DNA from: Pseudomonadota bacterium
Lineage (GTDB): Bacteria; Tectomicrobia; Entotheonellia; Entotheonellales; Entotheonellaceae
NCBI GenBank assembly: GCA_005777235.1
Contig: SXND01000242.1
Span: 1-38,709, forward strand
Reading direction: 5' to 3'
Length of the DNA: 38,709 nucleotides
The position numbers and the translations under genes are program-made. A model generated the notes under the pieces. It saw nothing but the letters and a program-made list of their open reading frames with translations, ran no database searches and was not told where the DNA came from. Positions 16,587 through 23,988 of the stretch are shown here, piece by piece. The first letter of the stretch is position 1. Every line of letters begins with the position of its first letter.

Positions 16587-17219
16587 ATTGCTGGACGTGT
16601 CATAATAGTCGAGCATCCTCTGGTGCAGGACCGCCTCACAGTGCTGCGGCGTACGACCACCCCGCACGCCGAGTTTCGCACCGTGTTACGCGAGCTCAGC
16701 CTGCTCTTAGCCTATGAAGTGACCCGTGACCTACCGCTCGCCTCCATCCCCATTACCACCCCGCTGGCGCCCATGCTGGCCCCCGTGCTGGCGGGTCCGC
16801 CACCAGTCATTGTGGCTATTTTACGGGCTGGACAGGGCATGCTTGAGGGCTTTTTGATACTCCTCCCCAACGCCAGTGTGGGCTATATTGGGCTCAGGCG
16901 CGACCCGCAGACGCATACGCCGCTTGAATACTATACCAACGTGCCGGCTGATCTCGCGCCGCGGCGAGTCATCGTCGTGGACCCGATGCTCGCCACCGGG
17001 AATTCCGCTGTCGCCGCCTTGCAACGTCTCAAAGGGCTGGGGGCCACGGCGTTGACCTTCGTCTGCATCCTGGCAGCGCCTGAGGGCGTAGCGCAGGTGC
17101 ACGAGCAGCATCCGGACGTCCCGCTCTACACTGCCGCCATCGATGAGCGCCTCGATGCGCATGCCTATATTGTGCCGGGTCTGGGTGATGCCGGGGATCG
17201 CCTGTGTGGCACGCCGTGA
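16587..17219 (+). CDS. upp: Uracil phosphoribosyltransferase, apparent ATT start
   Basis: This enzyme salvages uracil to UMP with PRPP. Key marks are IVAILRAGQGMLEG, the PRPP loop VIVVDPMLATGNSA and the C-terminal GDAGDRLCGT uracil site. The conserved N-terminus VIIVEHPLVQDRLT is encoded upstream of the first standard start codon (GTG 16623). Between the in-frame TAA at 16566-16568 and that GTG there is no ATG, GTG or TTG; the only well-placed codon is ATT at 16587, seven bases after AGGAG at 16575-16579. Starting there gives 210 residues, the usual Upp length. ATT starts are known for infC and pcnB, where they allow autoregulation. Confidence 0.88.
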   Translation: MAGRVIIVEHPLVQDRLTVLRRTTTPHAEFRTVLRELSLLLAYEVTRDLPLASIPITTPLAPMLAPVLAGPPPVIVAILRAGQGMLEGFLILLPNASVGYIGLRRDPQTHTPLEYYTNVPADLAPRRVIVVDPMLATGNSAVAALQRLKGLGATALTFVCILAAPEGVAQVHEQHPDVPLYTAAIDERLDAHAYIVPGLGDAGDRLCGTP

Positions 17220-17257
17220 GCGCCGTCGGTCAGCCCCGTGCAGGTCTGGGGGGCACG

Positions 17258-18265
17258 TCACAGGGCGTGGGCGATGGACGCGGCCAGGTGCATGACGGTG
17301 TGCGGGGCGGAACCTTCCGCCTTATTGTTGGCAGTCACGAAGGCCGGATGTCCCGCCGCCAGGGCTGTCCGGCACAGGGCCGCAATGGCGTGACGGCTGG
17401 CCAGATCAGCATCAACCAGGAGGTGGAAGGGTTGATAGCGTGCTTTGGCGGCCTCATAGCGCTGCCCCGGATGCAAGCTCCAGCGCACCACCAGGGCTGG
17501 CATGGCCTCGCATGGCACCAGGCGTTGTTGTGCCTCCGGGGTGGGCATGTTGGGGTGGACGTTATAACAATGACAGACGCCGAGATCCGTGAGGGCTTGC
17601 ACATACGCTGGGCAGAGCAGCGCGGCATTGCGCACCTCGACGGCATAGCACGGCCCGGACGGTAGGGCGGCGAGGAATGTATGCAAGCGGGTCGCAAAGG
17701 CTTGCGGTCCTCCCAGGGCGCGGACATCCATCGGCGAAAACTGAAACAGCAGCGGGCCAGCTTTGGGGCCCAGTCCGGCACACCAGGGCGCCACGACGTG
17801 CTCTATGGCATAGTCAGGCTGTAAAAAGACCTCGTTCACGACCTCGCGGTGCGTTGGCGAACGCGGGGCAATGTGCCGTGTGGGCTGCGTGCACCAGGCA
17901 TGGGCTTTGACCAGAAAGCGAAAATCGTCCGGCACGACCGCCGCGTAGTCGGCGTACTCCGCGGCGCTGATCGGCGTGTAAAACGTGCGGTCAAGACACA
18001 CGGTCCGCAGCAGCGGATGTTGCGCATAGGCCGCCAAACCATGACGGGCGAGGGTGCTCGTGGACGCAGCCCGGTCGTACACCAGCCCCTGCCAGCCGGG
18101 AAAGGCCCAGGAGGACGTGCCGAGATAGAGCTGCGCCGGCAAGCAGCGCCCCAGAGTGACGAGGTCAGGCGTTACGGCAGCGGCACCGACGACGGGCGCC
18201 AGGGCGGCGGCGTCTGGCGTGCCAAACAGACTCAGCTGCGACGGTGTGTGCGTGTCTCTGGCCAT
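17258..18265 (-). CDS. DUF72 domain-containing protein (YecE-like)
   Basis: A 335-residue protein of the DUF72/YecE family, a TIM-barrel fold of unknown function. It shows the family entry motif YLGTSSWAFPGWQGLVY, the FYTPISAAEYADYA segment and the FRFLVKAHAWCT strand, then YAVEVRNAALL and a late CHCYNVHPNMPTP region. ATG 18265 is preferred over an upstream in-frame ATG at 18301 because AAGGA lies just before it. The first 45 residues (rich in Ala/Pro, SQLSLFGTPDA) are an extension before the barrel. It converges on upp (38-base gap). Catalytic residues cannot be assigned. Confidence 0.85.
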   Translation of the reverse strand: MARDTHTPSQLSLFGTPDAAALAPVVGAAAVTPDLVTLGRCLPAQLYLGTSSWAFPGWQGLVYDRAASTSTLARHGLAAYAQHPLLRTVCLDRTFYTPISAAEYADYAAVVPDDFRFLVKAHAWCTQPTRHIAPRSPTHREVVNEVFLQPDYAIEHVVAPWCAGLGPKAGPLLFQFSPMDVRALGGPQAFATRLHTFLAALPSGPCYAVEVRNAALLCPAYVQALTDLGVCHCYNVHPNMPTPEAQQRLVPCEAMPALVVRWSLHPGQRYEAAKARYQPFHLLVDADLASRHAIAALCRTALAAGHPAFVTANNKAEGSAPHTVMHLAASIAHAL

Positions 18266-18411
18266 ACGTTCCTTCCCGTCGAAGCGTGTGGTGCCCGCCA
18301 TGTGGCGCGGCCCCGTGGGCGTGAGTCGTCGTCGTCCGGCTTTTCTGCTATGCTAGGCAGCGTTGCGATCAACATCCTACCATACCCTTAGATGAGAGAG
18401 GAAGGCCACGC

Positions 18412-18906
18412 ATGCCCAAGCGCTATGATGCTGCCCCCGCCATGCAGATTGATGCGACCAAGACGTATGTGGCGCATTTTACCACCAGCCGGGGCGAGTT
18501 TGATGTGCAACTGTTTACCAAAGAAGCGCCGATCACCGTCAACAACTTCGTGTTCTTGGCGCGTGATGGTTTTTACGACGGGCTGAACTTTCATCGCGTC
18601 ATCAAAAACCCACCTTTCATGGTGCAGGGCGGTTGTCCAGAAGGCACCGGGCGCGGCGGACCGGGCTATAACTGGCGCGATGAAGCTCCCGCGCTCAAAC
18701 TGCTGCATGATGTCCCAGGCACCCTCAGCATGGCGAACGCCGGACCCAACACCAACGGCTCGCAGTTTTTCATTACCCACGTTGAGACGCCCTGGCTCAA
18801 CGGCAAACATGCCGTGTTTGGTCGGGTCAAAGGTGATGGGATGATGGTGGTCAATGCCATCGAACAAAGCGATGCCCTGGTGTCCGTGACCATTATCGAG
18901 AGCTAA
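18412..18906 (+). CDS. Peptidyl-prolyl cis-trans isomerase, cyclophilin type
   Basis: A 164-residue cytosolic cyclophilin catalysing proline isomerisation. Signatures are [29 protein letters not shown] (with the catalytic Arg in FHRVI) and [11 protein letters not shown] (with active-site Gln and Phe). There is no signal peptide. Length is typical of small bacterial cyclophilins. GAGGAAGG precedes the ATG. A perfect hairpin (18917-18940) follows its stop and separates it from the FAD oxidoreductase gene. Confidence 0.94.
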   Translation: MPKRYDAAPAMQIDATKTYVAHFTTSRGEFDVQLFTKEAPITVNNFVFLARDGFYDGLNFHRVIKNPPFMVQGGCPEGTGRGGPGYNWRDEAPALKLLHDVPGTLSMANAGPNTNGSQFFITHVETPWLNGKHAVFGRVKGDGMMVVNAIEQSDALVSVTIIES

Positions 18907-18916
18907 AGTGCCTCCC

Positions 18917-18940
18917 GAGCTGCCGCCGTGGCGGCAGCTC
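18917..18940. repeat. Intercistronic hairpin
   Basis: GAGCTGCCGC (18917-18926) and GCGGCAGCTC (18931-18940) form a perfect 10-bp stem with a four-base loop, 10 bases after the cyclophilin stop and 14 bases before the next start. No U-tract follows, so partial termination, mRNA end protection or processing is more likely than full termination. Confidence 0.65.
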
Positions 18941-18954
18941 ATGAAAGTAGGATT

Positions 18955-20154
18955 ATGACCGAGACCGACATGCTCATTATCGGCGGGGGGATTGCTGGCG
19001 CCTCGACGGCCTATCATCTGGCGCTGCATGGTCATGACGTGACGCTGCTGGAACGCGGTGACATTGCCAGCGCAGCCTCCGGGGTCAACGCCGGGGCCAT
19101 TGGCGCCCTGGGCTGGGGGCATACGCCCGACCTCGAAGCCCATCTCACCATGGGCAGCCTGGAGATTTTTCAGAGCCTGCAACTCGACCTCGGCTATGAC
19201 ATCGAATTCCGCCAATCCGGCTCCCTGCAAGTGATCCATACGGCGGCGCAGTATGCCTACACCCGCGACCGTGTCCAGACCCTGCAGGCCGAGGGTAAGC
19301 GCGTCGAGTTTCTCAGCAGTCGTGAAGCCCGCGGCCTGGAACCCGAACTCGATCCCGACTTGTTGGGCTGCATGTACATGCCCCTGCGCGCCCAAGCGGA
19401 TCCCAAGAAGGCCACCCGTGCCCTCGCCGCCGCCGCCTCACGGGAAGGGGCGCGGATGCGCACGCAGTACGCCGTCACCAGTGTGACGCAGCGCGCCGAT
19501 GACCTGTATGTCGTCGAGGCCGAGCACGATACTTTTATTGCGACCCACCTGATCATCGCCGCCGGGGCCTGGTGCGCTGAAGTCGGCGTCTGGCTCGGCG
19601 TCCGCATTCCCATCATCCCCGTACGGGGCCAGATGTGGGCGACAGAACCCCTCCCTCCACGGGTGTTCCAGACCATTGCTTCGGCGCAATCGACCATGGA
19701 TTGGCAGCATGAGCCGGGCAACGACGCTGACACCCCGCCGCAGCTCACGCATCGTGGCCCCACGCGCCGCACGCGGCATCTGTATGGTCGCCAAACCCGT
19801 GACGGGTCGATTATCTTCGGCGGCGACCGCCAGCTGGTGGGCTATAATACCACCCCCGACCCAGAGGGCATTGAAGTCAATCACACACACGCCGCCGAAG
19901 CCCTGCCGTTCTTGGCCTTTGAAGCCATCACCCGCACCTGGGCTGGGCTCATGCCCTTTTCCCTCGACGGTGCCCCACTCATTGGCGCCATCCCGCAGCG
20001 CCGTCATCTGCACATCGTCAGCGGTCTGGCTTCCTCGGGCTTTGGGCGTGGTCCGATGGCCGGCAAATTGCTGGCCGAGGCGCTCCACACCGGCACTCCA
20101 CTCGCGGTGCTGGCCGAGGCCGATCCGGCGCGCTGTGTGACGACGCTGGGCTGA
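18955..20154 (+). CDS. FAD-dependent oxidoreductase (DAO family)
   Basis: A 399-residue flavoprotein of the glycine/D-amino acid oxidase family, likely oxidising an amine or amino acid. The Rossmann motif is IIGGGIAGASTAYHLALHG at residues 6-24, ending with the ribose-binding acidic residue in LLERG. The flavin-adjacent ASGVNAGAIGALGW segment follows, and the C-terminal GLASSGFGRGPMAGKLLAE closes the FAD domain. A region with PVRGQMWATE matches the substrate domain. ATG 18955 is used; a GTG at 18928 lies inside the hairpin. The specific substrate is unknown. Confidence 0.9.
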   Translation: MTETDMLIIGGGIAGASTAYHLALHGHDVTLLERGDIASAASGVNAGAIGALGWGHTPDLEAHLTMGSLEIFQSLQLDLGYDIEFRQSGSLQVIHTAAQYAYTRDRVQTLQAEGKRVEFLSSREARGLEPELDPDLLGCMYMPLRAQADPKKATRALAAAASREGARMRTQYAVTSVTQRADDLYVVEAEHDTFIATHLIIAAGAWCAEVGVWLGVRIPIIPVRGQMWATEPLPPRVFQTIASAQSTMDWQHEPGNDADTPPQLTHRGPTRRTRHLYGRQTRDGSIIFGGDRQLVGYNTTPDPEGIEVNHTHAAEALPFLAFEAITRTWAGLMPFSLDGAPLIGAIPQRRHLHIVSGLASSGFGRGPMAGKLLAEALHTGTPLAVLAEADPARCVTTLG

Positions 20155-20282
20155 GGCCGCTGCCGGACGGCCCCCCTGTGCCTTGTCTTACCCAGCGCGC
20201 TCTGCTACGATCGCCCTTTCATCTGACATCGTAACGTCTCCATCATCTTCCAGCATACCCCGCTGGTGCAGGAGGGACAGAC

Positions 20283-20621
20283 ATGGCTGTAACACGCTTA
20301 TACACCGGTGCCGATGGGCAATCGCACCTCGAAGAATTGGATCTCGCCGCCCATCCCGAACTTACGTCGCTCATGGCGACCAAAGGCGTCGTGTTTCGCG
20401 CCACCGAACCGGGCCGTTTTAGCGACTGGCACAATGCCCCACGGCGGCAGTTCGTCATCACCCTGTCGGGCGAGGCAGAGCTGGGCTTTGGGGATGGCAC
20501 CGTCCACCGCGTCGGCCCAGGGCATGCCAACCTTGTGGAGGATTTGACCGGCCAGGGCCATACCACCCGCGTGGTGGGCACGCAACCCCGCGTTACCGCC
20601 ACCATTCACCTCGCCGACTAG
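20283..20621 (+). CDS. Small cupin domain protein
   Basis: A 112-residue single-domain cupin. The barrel core is DWHNAPRRQFVITLSGEAEL, then GPGHANLVEDLTGQGHTTRV, which carries the metal-binding-like His positions. Such proteins bind small ligands or metals, and some are dioxygenases or isomerases; the two-histidine motif here (WHNAP and GQGH) is partial. ATG 20283 follows AGGAGGG. It follows the FAD oxidoreductase by 128 bases with no sign of a terminator, so co-transcription is possible. Confidence 0.85.
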   Translation: MAVTRLYTGADGQSHLEELDLAAHPELTSLMATKGVVFRATEPGRFSDWHNAPRRQFVITLSGEAELGFGDGTVHRVGPGHANLVEDLTGQGHTTRVVGTQPRVTATIHLAD

Positions 20622-20641
20622 CCCCTGGTGCCCGCCCCGGT

Positions 20642-20673
20642 GCACTCCCGCCTCGGGCTGGAAGCGGGAGTGC
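20642..20673. repeat. Perfect hairpin after the cupin gene
   Basis: GCACTCCCGC (20642-20651) and GCGGGAGTGC (20664-20673) form a perfect 10-bp stem with a 12-base loop, 21 bases after the cupin stop. No T-run follows. The GGGCTGGA loop core resembles parts of the dispersed palindromes but the arms differ. Confidence 0.6.
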
Positions 20674-20830
20674 GCCCCGCTCCCAAGCCAGCTATGCTCT
20701 CGGGTAAGCATGGCCGCAAGTTTGTCAAGACATCGTGTCTCGGCACAGGACAAGGCACGCACGCAGCCCATGAGTACACCGACCGCCTGCGCCGTAGCGA
20801 GGGCGTTGGCTGCCGAGAGCCTCTCCAGAC

Positions 20831-21316
20831 TTAAGCCGCCGCCAGTCGTTTGACCAGCCGGGCCCAGCGTGCACCCCAAGTGCGGCAGTAGTGATACAAC
20901 TCGTCGGTCGGCTCCCCCAGCGCCACCGGGCCGTAATGCGGTCCAAACGGCTCGCCTTGGATGATCATGCCATGATTGAGCAGGATGTGCAGCACATTGA
21001 GCAACGCCAACTCCGCCCCGCTCCCAGCGCGTCCCCCGGCGGTGAAGGCGCCACCGACTTTGCCTTCGAGCGGGCCGGGATAGCCGTTAATGGTGATCTC
21101 GTCAAAGAGCCGCTTGATTTTCCACTCCACCGCACCAAAGCGCGTCGGGGAACCCACCACGATGCCGTCGGCAGCGCGTAGGTCAGCCATGGTGACGTCC
21201 TCGACCGGCAGCACCCGCGCCTCCACGCCTTCGGCACGGATGCCCTCGGCCACGGGCTCGACCATGCTGCCGGTCTTACCGCGTAAGGTTGTATAGATCA
21301 CGACGATCTGGGCCAT
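20831..21316 (-). CDS. Flavodoxin / NAD(P)H-quinone oxidoreductase-like protein
   Basis: A 161-residue FMN-binding flavodoxin-fold protein of the WrbA/flavodoxin_2 type. It starts MAQIVVIYTTLRGKTGSM, the FMN phosphate loop, followed by DGIVVGSPTRFGAVEWKIK and GKVGGAFTAGGRAGSGAE, which form the isoalloxazine-contacting loops. It may reduce quinones or carry electrons. AAGGAAG lies before the ATG at 21316. The final 209 bases towards the cupin gene contain only the hairpin at 20642-20673. Confidence 0.88.
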   Translation of the reverse strand: MAQIVVIYTTLRGKTGSMVEPVAEGIRAEGVEARVLPVEDVTMADLRAADGIVVGSPTRFGAVEWKIKRLFDEITINGYPGPLEGKVGGAFTAGGRAGSGAELALLNVLHILLNHGMIIQGEPFGPHYGPVALGEPTDELYHYCRTWGARWARLVKRLAAA

Positions 21317-21519
21317 AGATCTTCCTTTCAGGCGAACATCCGCAGCCTGAGCACGGTGGCACAAGCGGAGCTGGTGCGGTGTCGGCTTCTGTGGCGTGGG
21401 GGGTGTGGACCGCGCACAGGGTGGGCGTGCTAGGCGGGGCTGGAGACCCTGCGCAGCAGCGAGGGGAGACAAGGCACAGGGCCCCTGCGAAGCTGGCCCT
21501 ATGTGCTGGGCGCGGATTG

Positions 21520-21622
21520 TTAGACTGCGGCCACCTTCTGCCGCTGGCGCCAGCCGTAGCTGAGCAGGCCCAGCACCCCGGTCGTCAGCAGCAAGACTGA
21601 GGCGGGCTCTGGCACGTGACAC
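21520..21622 (-). pseudogene. PEP-CTERM protein, 3' fragment
   Basis: Read on the minus strand, this piece ends a protein with VPEPASVLLLTTGVLGLLSY followed by GWRQRQKVAAV and TAA (21522-21520). This is the tripartite PEP-CTERM sorting signal: VPEP motif, one hydrophobic helix, then basic residues, which is recognised by exosortase. Directly upstream in reading direction lies the end of the TnpB element; the matching 5' portion sits on the far side at 23222-23584. The piece has no start of its own. Confidence 0.8.
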
Positions 21623-21760
21623 TCTGCTGGGGCTAAAGCCCCGCAGCTTCTTGGGGCATCGTGCGATGATCCAAGCTACAGACAGTCTTGGTTGTCTGGC
21701 CAGTGCCCTGGCATTTACGCAGAACCCGCACATTGTGCGGGATACGATACTTGACGGTGG
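21623..21760 (-). ncRNA. Predicted omega (re)RNA region of the TnpB element
   Basis: TnpB nucleases use an RNA from the element's right end that overlaps the 3' part of tnpB and ends in a guide copied from the flank. Here the tnpB stop sits within the terminal hairpin (21629-21642), so such an RNA must overlap the gene. The guide would begin at the junction, minus-strand bases 21622 downward (GTGTCACGTGCCAGAGCC). The 5' limit given is only a guess; this is inferred from family biology and not directly seen. Confidence 0.35.
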
Positions 21761-22925
21761 TTGGGGCTGGCATCTTTCCGGGGACGCCAAACGTATGCGC
21801 CGACAGGATATTGATTTGCCCCACGACATCGCGGTGTCCGCTGAAGCCACACTGTCCACAGGTATAGACCCTGCCGCGTGGTTTATGTCGATGACCGCAA
21901 TGCGGGCACGTCTGACTGGTGTAGTGCTCATCTTGCAGGACGACGGCGATGCCTTCCGCCTGCGCTTTGTACTGCACAAAGGCACGCACCGTGCCATGGT
22001 GCCATTGGCTCGTGCGTTGGTTGTGGGCCTTCCCCTTGTTGATGCCGTCGGCAATGGTGCGGATGTCGCCATACACGATGGTCTGCGCCTGACGGTGGAT
22101 GGCTTCCACAACAATGGCATGGCTGATCTTGTGTGCGATGTCGCGCATAACCATGGCGTACTTCGCCTTGCACCGGGCTTTGGCTTGCACCAGCTTTCTG
22201 TAGGTACGGCTCCCTTGTGTCTTGCGCGCCAAGGTTGTACTGAACGCCTGGAGATTTTTGGCATGTCCCCGCTGGAGAGCGCGGCGTTCTCGACAGGTGA
22301 GCACCGTCGCGCTGTGGGCGTCCCCGATGACTGCAGGATGCATCGCGCCAGGATCGACGCTGACGGTTTTGGTGCCCAGCGCTATGCGCGGTGGCGTACC
22401 ATTCTCCAGAACGACATGCCAGGGATAACGCCCGGATGTTCTCTCGAAAACCAGGCGTACTTCCACGCAGTGGAGAGCAGTAGGCAAGGTTTGTGGTAGG
22501 GCGATCCGGATCTTGCGGCGTCCGGCCCCAGTGGACAACTCCAACGTGCCAGCTTTGTACGTGATGGCCGTGTTTTTCCAGATCGTGGTACGCAACTTTT
22601 TGGTACGCCAGGGGAAATGCGCTTCAGGGCCTCCAGCTTTGCGGAGTGCTCTCGTCGTCTTGCACGCCTTAAAGAAGCCCTGCTGAGCCACATCAATGGA
22701 GTGGGCGTGCATGGGCACGTCCCGAGACGCCCAGCGCATGTCGCTCAACTTCGTGAGGGACTTTTCCGACAGCCACACGCCGTTGTGCCTCAGGACGCGC
22801 CAGTGGCGAGAGACAATGCCGCTGGAGATACGCCCACTGTACAAGTTCAGGGCATCGCAGGTGGCTTGGCGGAGCTTACAAGGAAGGACATGGGTACGGA
22901 TCACAACGTGACGTCCCCTGCTCAT
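21633..22925 (-). CDS. tnpB: RNA-guided endonuclease TnpB
   Basis: A 430-residue TnpB (IS605 OrfB family). RuvC-I Asp is D191 in VSVDPGA. The position of the canonical RuvC-II Glu (usual IEDL) is Gly, in VYGDI at 284-288. A Glu 47 residues later, E333 in QDEHYTSQTC, could serve instead, as described for Fanzors and a subset of TnpBs. RuvC-III Asp is D366 in HRDVVGQINIL. A C4 zinc finger has C340, C343, C356 and C359. A -10-like TATAAT is at 22956-22951, 25 bases before the ATG, overlapping an inverted repeat. The frame is intact and full length, so the nuclease may be active. Confidence 0.92.
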   Translation of the reverse strand: MSRGRHVVIRTHVLPCKLRQATCDALNLYSGRISSGIVSRHWRVLRHNGVWLSEKSLTKLSDMRWASRDVPMHAHSIDVAQQGFFKACKTTRALRKAGGPEAHFPWRTKKLRTTIWKNTAITYKAGTLELSTGAGRRKIRIALPQTLPTALHCVEVRLVFERTSGRYPWHVVLENGTPPRIALGTKTVSVDPGAMHPAVIGDAHSATVLTCRERRALQRGHAKNLQAFSTTLARKTQGSRTYRKLVQAKARCKAKYAMVMRDIAHKISHAIVVEAIHRQAQTIVYGDIRTIADGINKGKAHNQRTSQWHHGTVRAFVQYKAQAEGIAVVLQDEHYTSQTCPHCGHRHKPRGRVYTCGQCGFSGHRDVVGQINILSAHTFGVPGKMPAPTTVKYRIPHNVRVLRKCQGTGQTTKTVCSLDHRTMPQEAAGL

Positions 22926-22937
22926 GGCAGTATGTGC

Positions 22938-22960
22938 ATGCTATGTGTATATTATAGCAT
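22938..22960. promoter_or_regulatory. Inverted repeat over the tnpB promoter, candidate operator
   Basis: ATGCTAT (22938-22944) and ATAGCAT (22954-22960) are exact inverted repeats nine bases apart in the AT-rich gap between tnpB and the divergent ribbon-helix-helix gene. A TATAAT (-10-like, minus strand 22956-22951) overlaps the right arm. Binding by the adjacent RHH protein would repress tnpB; this is inferred from position. Confidence 0.5.
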
Positions 22961-22989
22961 ATGTTTTACATACTTACAGGAGGTATTCC

Positions 22990-23157
22990 ATGGAAAAGGT
23001 ACGCCGCGTTGTGATCTTCCCTGCGGACCTGTATCGACAGCTCTGCGCCATTGCCGAGCGTGAGCATCGTTCGATGTCGGCGCAAGTCGTGCACTACGTT
23101 GCCGCTGCTGTGGCGCAAGCACAGGGAGAACGTTCGGCTCAAGCCGAGGGACGCTAA
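22990..23157 (+). CDS. Ribbon-helix-helix (Arc/CopG-like) protein
   Basis: A 55-residue DNA-binding protein with a classic RHH layout: the beta strand RRVVIFPADL, helix YRQLCAIAEREH, the turn and second helix RSMSAQVVHYVAAAVAQAQ. ATG 22990 follows AGGAGG by seven bases, one of the best ribosome binding sites in the window. It lies inside the TnpB element, divergent from tnpB with only 64 bases between starts, and an inverted repeat covers the shared promoter. It probably dimerises and regulates tnpB and itself; an antitoxin-like role is an alternative. An RHH gene in place of tnpA is uncommon in such elements as far as I know. Confidence 0.82.
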   Translation: MEKVRRVVIFPADLYRQLCAIAEREHRSMSAQVVHYVAAAVAQAQGERSAQAEGR

Positions 23158-23200
23158 CCACTGGGGTGGAAAACCCCGTGGCTTGCGCGGGCTGAAGCCC
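23158..23200. repeat. Subterminal hairpins at the element's left end
   Basis: Two stems lie just after the RHH stop: CCAC-T-GGGG with CCCC-GTGG (23158-23181) and GGGCT with AGCCC (23189-23200). The second matches the GGGGCT/AGCCCC hairpin at the other end (21629-21642), as expected for end recognition in IS200/IS605 elements. Confidence 0.6.
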
Positions 23201-23221
23201 TGTTTCTGTCAGCAATGCCGG

Positions 23222-23584
23222 TCACGGTACCTTCCAGGCGGACTGCCTCCAAAAAAAGGTGCGGGAATAAGAGTACGGGATCACCGGGGCGTTCCCGGCA
23301 TTATTGGGGTCAATCGTGATCCACGACGAGTTAGGCCCGTTCGCGGCCCAGGCGCCTATGGTACAGCCGACGAAACCGAGGGCACAGACCCTGGCCGGAG
23401 CGGTGCCGCCGAGCGGTTGATCGACCGTCCAGTGCGCGTCGGGAGTGTTCCCGATGGTAAGCAAGGTGTCCGAAGCGTCAAGCCCCGTCGAGACATTCAA
23501 GCTGGCGGCCTGGGCCGTGGCAGTGCCAAGGGCCAGAAGGCCAGCGAGTAGCAACGATCGGCACACATATCCTGTCCGTAGCAT
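23222..23584 (-). pseudogene. PEP-CTERM protein, 5' fragment
   Basis: The reading frame begins MLRTGYVCRSLLLAGLLALG, a signal peptide with cleavage likely after AQA, then a Ser/Asn/Gly-rich extracellular stretch (SLNVSTGLDASDTLLTIG) as in other PEP-CTERM proteins. AAAGGGA precedes the ATG. It runs 120 codons to a TGA at 23224-23222, at the insertion point of the TnpB element. Seven T's at 23257-23251 (minus strand) are suspicious: with one more T the frame would read FFLEAVRLEGTVT and run across the empty site in frame with the VPEPAS tail. In the present frame the removal of the element also can give a fusion, KVPCHVPEPAS. So the gene was split by insertion and may carry an older slip. Confidence 0.78.
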
Positions 23585-23988
23585 AGAATCCCTTTCCAGA
23601 AGTTGCACACCGCACGAGCGGTATCTGTGCGGACCCAGCGCCTGCATCCCGTTCCCTATAAGGGCTACTATGGCCTGTGGGGGCATAGCCAGACTGAGCC
23701 CGGCTGGCATCCTAGATGTCCATGTCGTAAGTCCTACGCCAGTGCCCCCCTGGGACCGCCGGGCTCCAGGCCGGCTCCGGAAGCCACGCTGGAGCGTGGC
23801 GGTCCCAGGGAAAACCCTGGAGAACTGGCAGCGTATTTATGAAACAGACCTCTAGCGTAACGCGCCTCGGTCGTCTACCGTGAAGTTTGCCCAACAGCCC
23901 ACGTTGCGGCTCCTGGCGCCCGCAGCGTCGGCCATCGCCCGTAGGTGTATGGCGCACGACGATCTGGGCCATAGCGCTGCCTCTCCAC
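23585..23988. other. Gene-free stretch with palindromic copy B
   Basis: This interval between the PEP-CTERM 5' fragment and the membrane-protein gene has no convincing gene. It contains palindromic copy B (23748-23810). On the minus strand from 23972 the first 18 bases after ATG match the start of the flavodoxin gene (encoding MAQIVV) and then diverge, probably a decayed fragment or a chance match. Confidence 0.6.
23748..23810. repeat. Dispersed palindromic element, copy B
   Basis: A perfect 13-bp outer stem, CCCTGGGACCGCC (23748-23760) with GGCGGTCCCAGGG (23798-23810), encloses GCCACGCT/AGCGTGGC and a GGGCTCCAGGCC arm. Inner sequence closely matches copy A. Confidence 0.8.

Larger units (their letters stand above)
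21623..23220 (-). mobile_element. TnpB-carrying IS200/IS605-like element (no tnpA)
   Basis: An element of about 1.6 kb inserted in the PEP-CTERM gene. It contains tnpB, a divergent ribbon-helix-helix gene and subterminal hairpins: GGGGCT/AGCCCC at 21629-21642 (the tnpB stop lies inside), GGGCT/AGCCC at 23189-23200 and CCACTGGGG/CCCCGTGG at 23158-23181. No tyrosine transposase (TnpA) gene is present, so it would move in trans as IS1341-type elements do. The ends are inferred from the split host gene; the junction shares CAC at 21620-21622 and 23223-23225, giving a few bases of uncertainty. Confidence 0.7.

Noticed and set aside
21651-22499. Plus-strand 282-residue open frame opposite tnpB
   Set aside because: It is antisense to all RuvC and zinc-finger motifs of tnpB, lacks a ribosome binding site and has no recognisable domain.
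23712-23972. Minus-strand frame beginning MAQIVV as a second flavodoxin gene
   Set aside because: Only the first 18 bases match the flavodoxin gene; the remainder crosses the palindromic element and shows no flavodoxin motif.
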